A DNA stretch of 21,319 nucleotides, from the NCBI GenBank assembly GCA_035604455.1, contig DATNIM010000153.1, forward strand, positions 1 to 21,319. The letters run 5' to 3'. Below the pieces are notes generated by a model. The model worked only from the letters and a program-made list of their open reading frames with translations, was not told where the DNA came from and searched no databases. Source of the stretch: AG25 sp035604455. GTDB taxonomy: Bacteria; Gemmatimonadota; Gemmatimonadetes; Gemmatimonadales; GWC2-71-9. Both the position numbers and the translations under genes were made by a program. Positions 15,673-21,319 of this stretch are shown here, piece after piece (the first letter of the stretch is position 1; every line of letters begins with the position of its first letter).

Positions 15673-16149
15673 ATGTTCGGCGTTACGACGAGAGACCCCA
15701 TGATTGACTTGCTCTATCGGCTAGAGCGGCGCATGGGTCGGTTGTTCAACGAGCCATTTGCATTCGCGGAGTGGGACGGACCGGAAACGGCGACGGCCGC
15801 TTGGACACCGCTGGTGGACATCTTTGAGGAGCCGGAGTTCATCCGGATCGTCGCTGAGGTCCCTGGGGTGAAGCCGGAGAATGTGCAGATCACGGTTGAG
15901 GGTACCGTCCTGACGATCAAGGGAACGAAGGAGCAAGTCGCCGAAGAGAAGGCCGAGAAGGTCCATCGGTATGAGCGGACCTACGGCGCATTCGAGCGGA
16001 CGTTCACGCTACCGGCCACGGTCGCCGCGGACAAGATAAAGGCGACCTACGAGCACGGGATTCTGACGGTCCTGTTGCCGAAGATCGAGGCAGCCAAGGC
16101 GCAGACCATTAAGATCGAGGTCGCCCCGCCCCAGAAGGCCTTGAAATAG
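15673..16149 (+). CDS. hsp20: Hsp20 family small heat-shock protein
   Basis: A 158-residue ATP-independent holdase chaperone. The N-terminal arm includes LYRLERRMGRLFNEPF. The alpha-crystallin domain (about 45-138) begins TPLVDIFEEPEFIRIVAEVPGV and includes VEGTVLTIKG, YGAFERTFTLP and the hallmark HGILTVLLPK. The C-terminal tail has an I-x-I motif in TIKIEV that docks between dimers. Length and motifs are typical. The gene appears to be its own transcription unit, with a strong ribosome site before it and a terminator after it. Its position between two electron-transfer operons may be accidental, or may reflect protection of envelope proteins, but no export signal is present so the protein is cytoplasmic. 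Confidence 0.95.
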   Translation: MFGVTTRDPMIDLLYRLERRMGRLFNEPFAFAEWDGPETATAAWTPLVDIFEEPEFIRIVAEVPGVKPENVQITVEGTVLTIKGTKEQVAEEKAEKVHRYERTYGAFERTFTLPATVAADKIKATYEHGILTVLLPKIEAAKAQTIKIEVAPPQKALK

Positions 16150-16169
16150 TCGGGTCGGCGAGGCGATCG

Positions 16170-16203
16170 ATCCCCCCGCGGCGCCACAGCCCCGCGGGGG
16201 GAT
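16170..16203 (+). terminator. hairpin terminator after hsp20
   Basis: A 12-base-pair perfect stem (ATCCCCCCGCGG at 16170-16181 with CCGCGGGGGGAT at 16192-16203) encloses a 10-base loop. It is followed by TCCTTTAG, a weak T-rich tail. The position 20 bases after the hsp20 stop fits intrinsic termination. It also separates hsp20 from the Rieske gene, whose promoter must lie very close by or overlap the hairpin. Confidence 0.8.
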
Positions 16204-16235
16204 TCCTTTAGCGGTTAGAGATAGATTGGTCCATC

Positions 16236-16787
16236 ATGACAACCCAGACGCACGCGCCCAGTCCAGAACGTCGGCGAGCGCTCCGGTGGCTCGCCGGCGT
16301 GAGCGCGATCGGCTCCGCGGCGTTCGCGGGCCTACCCGCCTTGCGGGCCTTCCTGTCCCCCGTGTTCCGCCGCCCGACAAACACGCGGTGGTTCAAGCTC
16401 GGCGCGACCGGGTCCTTCGACGTCGGCACGCCGACCAAGGTCGACTTCAGCGAGGCATTGGCCGATGCCTGGGTCGAGAACCGTGTCCCGCGCTCGGTCT
16501 GGGTCTACACGCCGGACGGGGTGCGGTTCACGGTCTACAGCGGGCGGTGCACGCACCTCGGCTGCTCGTTTCGGTTCGATGCGGCGCCCGACCCGCGCTA
16601 TCACCACCAGGCGAATGTCTTCCACTGTCCTTGTCACCACGGAATCTTCGATCCGAAAACAGGGGCCGTGGTTGCGGGCCCCCCGCCCCGACCCCTCGAC
16701 ACCCTGGAGACGAGAATCGAGAGCGGCGCGCTCTTCGTCGCCTACGAAACGTTCCGAGTCGGAATTCCTGAAAAGATCGTGGCATGA
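16236..16787 (+). CDS. qcrA: Rieske iron-sulfur protein of a quinol oxidase (bc/b6f-type) complex
   Basis: A 183-residue Rieske subunit that takes one electron from quinol at the Qo site and passes it to cytochrome c. The N terminus has a twin-arginine-like signal anchor (ERRRALRWLAGVSAIGSAAF, about 11-30). Cluster boxes are CTHLGC (105-110) and CPCHHG (131-136): C105, H107, C131 and H134 would bind the 2Fe-2S cluster, and C110 with C133 would form the disulfide. The PPPRPLD segment closes the cluster fold. All key residues are present. No strong ribosome site precedes the ATG, and only about 32 bases separate it from the terminator. The stop overlaps the cytochrome b start (ATGA). Confidence 0.95.
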   Translation: MTTQTHAPSPERRRALRWLAGVSAIGSAAFAGLPALRAFLSPVFRRPTNTRWFKLGATGSFDVGTPTKVDFSEALADAWVENRVPRSVWVYTPDGVRFTVYSGRCTHLGCSFRFDAAPDPRYHHQANVFHCPCHHGIFDPKTGAVVAGPPPRPLDTLETRIESGALFVAYETFRVGIPEKIVA

Positions 16788-18253
16788 AGGGTCTTTACCG
16801 CTGGCTTAACGTCCGGCTCGACATCGCCAGCCTCAAGCGCACCCTGCTCGACCGCGAGGTACCTGCACGCCTCACGTGGTGGCACACGCTGGGCAGCGCG
16901 ACGCTGACGGTGTTCCTCGTACAGGTGGCGACCGGCGTGGTGCTTGCAACGTACTACGCACCCTCTCCTGACCACGCCTATGACAGCGTTCAGTACCTCG
17001 ACGCGCGCGTGGCGGGCGGAGCATTGCTGCACGGCATGCACCACTGGGCGGCGAGCGCCATGGTGGTGCTCATCATCGCCCACGTCATCCGCGTCTTCGC
17101 GGTAGGCGCATATAAGTATCCCCGCGAACCGAACTGGCTCGTGGGGGTGGGTCTCTTCCTGATCGTCGTGGCATTCAGCTTCACGGGGTACCTGCTGCCG
17201 TGGGACGAGAAGGCGTACTGGGCGACGGCAGTGGGAACGAACATCGCCGGAACGACACCCCTACTCGGCGGGGCGCTAGCTACGCTGCTGCGCGGTGGTG
17301 CTGAGCTCGGCGCGGCGACGCTCGCGCGCTTCTATGCATTCCACGTCCTCTGGCTGCCATCAGCGCTGGGAGCGCTGATCCTGCTGCACCTCACGATCGT
17401 GGTGCGACAGGGCATCGCCGCGCAGCCGGCGGCCCTCGAGCGCGGGGCCCCCCGCCGCACCGATGACCCGTCGTACGCGTCGTACTACCGCGATGCCTAT
17501 GCGGCAACGAAGCGCGCCTGGGTGCGGTTCTGGCCCGACGTGCTCGCCAAGGACGCGGTCGTCTCGCTCGTAGTGGTCGCCGCGATCATCGTGCTCGCCG
17601 CTCGTTTCGGAGCGCCGCTTGAGCCACCGGCCAATCCGGCCGACACGGCCTACGTGCCGCGGCCAGAGTGGTATTTCTTGCCGCTCTACGAGCTGCTGCG
17701 GATCGTGCCGGGGTCGCTCGAGAGCGTGGTGGCCGTCGGGGTCCCGGCTGCGCTGGTGTTGGCGATGATCGCGCTTCCGTTGTTGGACCGACGCGCGACG
17801 CGCAACCTGCTGCATCGGCCCGTGGCGGCCACCGCGCTAGTCGTCCTCCTCGGCGGATCGGGGCTCCTCCTCGGCGTGGCGGCGCGATCGGCGCCACCCA
17901 AAGTCCCGCCCGAGGTGGGTCACCCTCTCACCATTCTCGAAAACGCCGGACGAAGCTTGTTCGCCGCCGAGCAGTGCCAGAACTGCCACCAAGTGGCTGG
18001 CCAGGGCGGGGCCTTTGGCCCGGATCTGACGGACATCGGCCTCCACCACTCGCCAGCCTGGCTCCACAGCTTCGTGGAAACCCCCGCGCGGTTTCATCGA
18101 GACAGCCGCATGCCGGCGTTCGGGCCGCCCACCTTGTCGCATGAAGAGATCGAAGAACTCGCCCAATACCTGTCGACACTCCGGGGCAACGCGGGGCCAG
18201 CGGTTGAGCCCCAGTACGCCGACACCTTCCCCAGCGCGAGCGAAGGACCCTAG
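16784..18253 (+). CDS. qcrB: b6-type cytochrome b fused to subunit IV-like part and haem c domain
   Basis: A 489-residue fusion forming the core of the quinol:cytochrome c complex. The b6-like half has LTVFLVQVATG (41-51), haem b ligands H86/H100 and H187/H202; the 15-residue offset of the second pair is the b6/Gram-positive type, not the mitochondrial type. A subunit IV-like half follows with the Qo motif PEWYFLPLYELLR (294-306). From about 375 comes a monohaem c domain with CQNCH (398-402) and probable Met ligand M443 in SRMPAFG. The fused c domain would replace a separate cytochrome c1 or f. Position 35, where b6 has the Cys that binds haem ci, is Thr. ATGA overlap couples it to the Rieske gene. 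Confidence 0.94.
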   Translation: MKGLYRWLNVRLDIASLKRTLLDREVPARLTWWHTLGSATLTVFLVQVATGVVLATYYAPSPDHAYDSVQYLDARVAGGALLHGMHHWAASAMVVLIIAHVIRVFAVGAYKYPREPNWLVGVGLFLIVVAFSFTGYLLPWDEKAYWATAVGTNIAGTTPLLGGALATLLRGGAELGAATLARFYAFHVLWLPSALGALILLHLTIVVRQGIAAQPAALERGAPRRTDDPSYASYYRDAYAATKRAWVRFWPDVLAKDAVVSLVVVAAIIVLAARFGAPLEPPANPADTAYVPRPEWYFLPLYELLRIVPGSLESVVAVGVPAALVLAMIALPLLDRRATRNLLHRPVAATALVVLLGGSGLLLGVAARSAPPKVPPEVGHPLTILENAGRSLFAAEQCQNCHQVAGQGGAFGPDLTDIGLHHSPAWLHSFVETPARFHRDSRMPAFGPPTLSHEEIEELAQYLSTLRGNAGPAVEPQYADTFPSASEGP

Positions 18254-18259
18254 GCTCAA

Positions 18260-18301
18260 GCGGGGCGAAGCCCGCAATCGCCTCGGGCGCGCCCGGACTT
18301 T
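18260..18301 (+). terminator. candidate terminator hairpins after the cytochrome b gene
   Basis: Two short hairpins lie just after the stop: GCGGG/CCCGC (18260-18264 with 18271-18275, 6-base loop) and the perfect palindrome CGGGCGCGCCCG (18284-18295) followed by GACTTT. The second resembles a weak intrinsic terminator. The location between convergent genes supports the reading, but the T-tract is poor. Confidence 0.4.
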
Positions 18302-18305
18302 CGGA

Positions 18306-18353
18306 ATGTGGCAGAGGATTGGGAAACGGGGTGCGAGCCCCGCTGCGCCACAT
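18306..18353. other. bulged stem-loop between convergent genes
   Basis: An outer stem ATGTGGC (18306-18312) pairs with GCCACAT (18347-18353) and continues by A13-T44 and G14-C43 across a 2-base bulge. A 12-base unpaired stretch follows. An inner stem CGGGGT/GCCCCG (18327-18332 with 18337-18342) carries a GCGA tetraloop of the GNRA type. It may be a bidirectional terminator without a T-tract or a structured RNA element. It is too short to be a tRNA. Confidence 0.35.
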
Positions 18354-18395
18354 CGCTCGCGCCGATCTGCGCGGCGAGCGCACGGTGGCGACGGG

Positions 18396-19427
18396 CTAGG
18401 TCGGCGCGAAAGCGGGGAGATCCACCTCGAATCGTACGCCGCGGCTGCTCTTATTGCTCACCCGGACCACGCCACCGTGCAGGCGCGCAATGGCCGCGAC
18501 GAGCGCGAGTCCCAGGCCTGCGCCCTCGCCGCGGGTGCGCGCCTGGTCGGCGCGGTAAAAGGGCTCGAAAACGTGCGGGAGGTCAGCGGGCGCGATACCG
18601 GGACCCGAGTTCTCCACCACGAGGCGGACGCCCTGTGCGCCCGGGCCCGTTGGCTCAGTGCGCACGCCGATCCGGCCCCCGACCGGGGCGTATTTCACGG
18701 CGTTGTCCAGCAGGTGGTCGACGAGGCGGCCGACCAGAGCTGGGTCGAGCGAGACGGGAAGCGCCGTCGGGTCCAGGGTCTCGTCTACCACGAGACCCTT
18801 CTCCTCGATACGGCGCCGCAACGGTGCCAACGCCGTCTGGACGACGGCGTTCGGATCGGTCGGCACGCGTTCCGCAACGAGCAGGTGCGACTCGGCGCGC
18901 GTGATGAGGAGGAGGTCCTCGGCCATCGTCGTGAGCTGCCCAGTCTCCTCCAGCGCGCTGCGCAGCACAAGCTCATATTCGCGCGACGACCGCGGAGCTC
19001 GCAGGGCAACCTCGATTTCGCCCTGCAGCGTCGCGAGAGGCGTGCGCAACTCATGACTCACGTCAGAGACCAGGCGATGTTGCCCCCGGAAGGCGAGGTC
19101 CAGCCGCTCGAGCATTCGATTCAACACGGCCACTAGATCGCGGAACTCGTCGGTATCGGCGTGCGCCGCGATGCGCTGGTCCAGCGTGCCCGCTTCGATG
19201 CGCATCGCTTGCTCGGTAATTTCGCGGATGGGTCGCACGGCAGAGCCGGCGACGAGCCACGCCCCGACGAGCGTCGCGCCCGTCGCAACGAGCACGATCA
19301 ACACGTAGGCGGGGAACGCGTGCGCGGCCCAGAGAGGGGACCGGTACACAGCGGAGAGTGCGGCTAACCCGAGCCCCATCGTTCCGGCGAACCGGAGAGC
19401 GAGGGTGCGCCGGAACGAGTGCTTCAC
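18396..19427 (-). CDS. HAMP-domain sensor histidine kinase
   Basis: A 343-residue membrane kinase. Hydrophobic segments at about 11-27 and 39-62 are separated by only some 11 residues, so there is essentially no periplasmic sensor domain. HAMP covers about 60-113. The HisKA box VSDVSHELRTPLA gives phosphoacceptor H125, and the ATPase domain has the N-box LLDNAVKYAP (N242), the G1 box as ENSGPGI (Asn at the usual Asp, as in CusS-like kinases), FEPFYR and GAGLGLAL. It follows the regulator gene with an ATGA overlap at 19424-19427, so the two form a cognate pair. The CusS/heavy-metal-like catalytic core does not prove a metal signal. It probably responds to membrane or redox state. Confidence 0.93.
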   Translation of the reverse strand: MKHSFRRTLALRFAGTMGLGLAALSAVYRSPLWAAHAFPAYVLIVLVATGATLVGAWLVAGSAVRPIREITEQAMRIEAGTLDQRIAAHADTDEFRDLVAVLNRMLERLDLAFRGQHRLVSDVSHELRTPLATLQGEIEVALRAPRSSREYELVLRSALEETGQLTTMAEDLLLITRAESHLLVAERVPTDPNAVVQTALAPLRRRIEEKGLVVDETLDPTALPVSLDPALVGRLVDHLLDNAVKYAPVGGRIGVRTEPTGPGAQGVRLVVENSGPGIAPADLPHVFEPFYRADQARTRGEGAGLGLALVAAIARLHGGVVRVSNKSSRGVRFEVDLPAFAPT

Positions 19428-20110
19428 TCGCCGTCCTTACCCGGAAGCTGGAGCCGGAACCCAACGCCCCGGACGGTCTGCAATAGTTCCACTCCGGCCG
19501 CCTCGCGTAGCTTCCGACGGAGGTTGCCGACATGCACGTCCACCACGTTGCTCTCGGGATCGAAGTGCAGGTCCCACACCTTCTCCAGTAGCTCGGTGCG
19601 CCGGACGACGTCCTCGGGCCGCAGGAGAAAGTGCTCGAGCAGCTGAAACTCCTTTGGCGTGAGATCGAGTCGCTTGTTGTTGACCTTCGCTTTGTGTTTG
19701 AGGCGGTCCAGTTCGATGGGACCATAGTTCAGGAGTTCGGTCCGGCCGGCGCCGCCACGCCGCACCAGGGCGCGGACCCGCGCCAAGAGTTCGTCGAACT
19801 TGAAGGGCTTCGTGAGATAATCGTCGGCCCCAGCGTCCAGGCCGCGGACTACATCCTCGGTCGCGTCACGGGCCGTGAGCATGAGGATCGGGGTCTTGCG
19901 CCCTTCGCGGCGCAACTCGGCGGCCACCTGCAGCCCCGTCTTTTTCGGCAACATGACATCGAGAACGAGCAGGTCGTAGTCGTACACGTGTGCCAACATC
20001 GTCGCCTCGTCGCCGTCCGGCGCGACGTCGACGGCATACCCCTCTTCGCGCAAACCCTGCTCAATGAATCCAGCGACCTTCCGGTCGTCTTCCACCACGA
20101 GGATTTTCAT
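19424..20110 (-). CDS. OmpR/PhoB-family response regulator
   Basis: A 228-residue regulator. The receiver domain (1-118) has the acidic pair D8/D9, phosphoacceptor D51 in LVLDVMLPKKTG, T79 and K101 in LTKPF. The C-terminal winged-helix DNA-binding domain (about 130-222) has LTPKEFQLLEHFLLRPEDVV, VVDVHVGNLRRKL and the closing TVRGVGFRL. It is complete and intact. It sits 58 bases after the GAF kinase gene and overlaps the downstream kinase, so it could receive phosphate from either. Its DNA targets are unknown. CTTCA-containing repeats before this gene and before the cytochrome operon are candidates. The ribosome site before the start is weak. Confidence 0.95.
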   Translation of the reverse strand: MKILVVEDDRKVAGFIEQGLREEGYAVDVAPDGDEATMLAHVYDYDLLVLDVMLPKKTGLQVAAELRREGRKTPILMLTARDATEDVVRGLDAGADDYLTKPFKFDELLARVRALVRRGGAGRTELLNYGPIELDRLKHKAKVNNKRLDLTPKEFQLLEHFLLRPEDVVRRTELLEKVWDLHFDPESNVVDVHVGNLRRKLREAAGVELLQTVRGVGFRLQLPGKDGE

Positions 20111-20130
20111 GTTCCGGACCGTAACCGCAG

Positions 20131-20171
20131 GCCGTTGAATGGGTTCTAAACGGCACCTGAAGAATCCTTCA
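20131..20171. promoter_or_regulatory. inverted repeats between the GAF kinase and regulator genes
   Basis: Two inverted repeats lie in or beside the 58-base gap: GCCGTT/AACGGC (20131-20136 with 20149-20154, 12-base loop) and TGAAG/CTTCA (20158-20162 with 20167-20171, 4-base spacer), the latter touching the kinase stop. Either could be an operator for autoregulation. No clear -35/-10 pair is visible on the minus strand. Confidence 0.3.
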
Positions 20172-21319
20172 TAATGGCGGCGGACCGTCCACCGGGAGCT
20201 TCAGCACGAACGTGGCCCCGTGGCCGACCTCGCTCTCAACCGCGAGCGTCCCCCCCAGAACCTCCGCAAGGCGGCGCGACACCGGGAGCCCGAGGCCCGT
20301 CCCATGTCCCGACAGCGGATCGAAGCGCTCGAACGGCTCGAAGATCCGCCCCTGCACCCCGCGTGGAATCCCTGGTCCGCGGTCGATCACCCGGAACGTG
20401 ACGGCCTGCGCGTCACCGTCCACCCGGACGGTGATCGTGGAACCGTCAGGACTGTGGCGAATGGCGTTCCCGAGCAGGTACGTGAGGATCTGCTCCAGGC
20501 GCAGGGGGTCGGTCCGCAGTCGCGCAACACCGTCGTGGGCGTCCTCCAGCACGAGCCCCTTGGCCTCCGCGCTGGGGCTTACCGCCGCGAGCGCCCGGGC
20601 GATCTCCGCACGGACGTCGACGTCCCGCATGACGGGCCGGACCTTGCCCGCGTCGAGTCGACTGAGGTCCAGGAAATTGTTGAGCAGCGTGATCGTTCGC
20701 TCCGCCCCTTCATACACTTCCCGGGCGGCCTGAGCGTCGTCGCCCTTGCCCCGCACGAGCCGTTCCGCCCACCCGTACACGCCGGTCAAGGCGCTGCGCA
20801 GCTCGTGGTTCATCATCGCGAAAAAGAGGTCGCGCTGCCGGTACATGGCCTCGACTTGCGCCAGCAGCTGTTGACTCCGCTCATGGAGTTGTGCGTTCTC
20901 CACGGCGACGGCCGCCTTGGCGGCGAGAAAGATCGCGATGGCCTCGTCCTCGGCAGTGAAATGGTCCGCGGCCACTTTCTCGGTGAGGTAGAGATTCCCG
21001 AACACCTTCCCGCCCCCGACGATCGGCACACCGAGAAAGGACGTCATCAACGGGTGAAACGGGGGGAAGCCGTAGCGCTGCGGATGGCGACTGATGTCGG
21101 TGATGCGAAGGGGTTTCGCATCCCTGACGACGACGCCCAGCAGCCCACGGCCCGTGGGAAGAGGACCGATACGCTCGCGTTCCGTCGTGGAGAGGCCCGA
21201 AGTGACGAAATCCTTCAGGTGCACACCGTCGTCCGCCAGCACGCCGAGCGCGGCGTAGCGCGCCTCCACAACGTCGCGGGCGCGGTCGACCACGCGCTGC
21301 AGCACGCCCCTGAGCGAGC
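20169..21319 (-). CDS. GAF-domain sensor histidine kinase, 5' end outside window
   Basis: The frame is open to the window edge, so the N terminus is missing; a GTG at 21303-21305 is in frame but falls inside the GAF domain and is unlikely to be the start. Numbering from that GTG, the GAF domain covers 1-140 and includes GFPPFHPLMTSFLGVPI (79-95) and FGNLYLTEK (102-110). These match the DosS/DosT haem-GAF signature, where the His after GFPP-x (H149 in DosS) is the haem ligand; here it is H84, with Y106 at the distal Tyr171 position. HisKA follows (MMNHELRSALTG, H167), then the ATPase domain with N280, DRGPGIP and GHGTGLGL. No membrane helix is visible in the part present. A haem-based O2, NO, CO or redox sensor is inferred. 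Confidence 0.9.
   Translation of the reverse strand, partial: SLRGVLQRVVDRARDVVEARYAALGVLADDGVHLKDFVTSGLSTTERERIGPLPTGRGLLGVVVRDAKPLRITDISRHPQRYGFPPFHPLMTSFLGVPIVGGGKVFGNLYLTEKVAADHFTAEDEAIAIFLAAKAAVAVENAQLHERSQQLLAQVEAMYRQRDLFFAMMNHELRSALTGVYGWAERLVRGKGDDAQAAREVYEGAERTITLLNNFLDLSRLDAGKVRPVMRDVDVRAEIARALAAVSPSAEAKGLVLEDAHDGVARLRTDPLRLEQILTYLLGNAIRHSPDGSTITVRVDGDAQAVTFRVIDRGPGIPRGVQGRIFEPFERFDPLSGHGTGLGLPVSRRLAEVLGGTLAVESEVGHGATFVLKLPVDGPPPL

Noticed and set aside
18306..18353. tRNA gene suggested by a 7-base-pair stem and a T-arm-like inner hairpin
   Set aside because: Only 48 bases long, with no anticodon or D arm; the inner loop lacks the TTCRANY pattern and is better read as a GCGA tetraloop.
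18141..19136. 331-residue open frame on the plus strand
   Set aside because: It runs antisense through the HAMP histidine kinase, which has all kinase boxes; the plus-strand translation shows no domain-like pattern.

Overview
The window is high-GC DNA from a diderm bacterium. Outer-membrane lipoproteins, a beta-barrel porin and periplasmic multihaem cytochromes all imply an outer membrane. It carries a complete V/A-type ATPase operon in the gene order I recall for Thermus (G-I-L-E-C-F-A-B-D). With the many c-type cytochromes this suggests an uncultured soil or subsurface lineage, perhaps Gemmatimonadota-like. That placement is a guess from gene content; no taxonomic marker is present.

Layout, plus strand: (1) 1-105, a possible 3' end of an unidentified gene. 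(2) 195/258-8396, nine V/A-ATPase genes (H/G, I, K, E, C, F, A, B, D), nearly all joined by ATGA, GTGA or TGATG overlaps. (3) 8466-15593, five genes that look like a trans-envelope electron conduit: a dihaem lipoprotein, a lipoprotein with about nine haems, an inner-membrane NapC/NirT-like protein with up to 20 haems, an outer-membrane beta-barrel and a secreted 16-haem protein. The last four overlap by 4 nt each. Together they hold 44 CXXCH sites plus 3 CX4CH sites. (4) 15673-16149, an Hsp20 chaperone followed by a clear hairpin terminator. (5) 16236-18253, a two-gene quinol-oxidising complex: a Rieske protein and a b6-type cytochrome b fused to a subunit IV-like part and a C-terminal haem c domain.

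Minus strand, 18396-21319: a GAF-domain histidine kinase (5' end outside the window), an OmpR-family response regulator and a second HAMP histidine kinase, reading toward the cytochrome b gene. The GAF domain carries the His and Tyr positions of the DosS/DosT haem pocket, so it may sense redox state or a diatomic gas.

How the genes may work together (inference): the NapC-like protein would exchange electrons with the quinone pool and pass them along its haem chain to the 16-haem/porin plug and on to surface lipoprotein cytochromes. The neighbouring b6-type complex uses the same quinone pool, and the rotary ATPase couples the resulting ion gradient to ATP. Its c subunit carries residues that resemble a Na+ site. 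Direction is open: metal or electrode reduction (outward) and Fe(II)-type oxidation (inward) are both compatible. No stretch longer than 300 bases lacks a gene.
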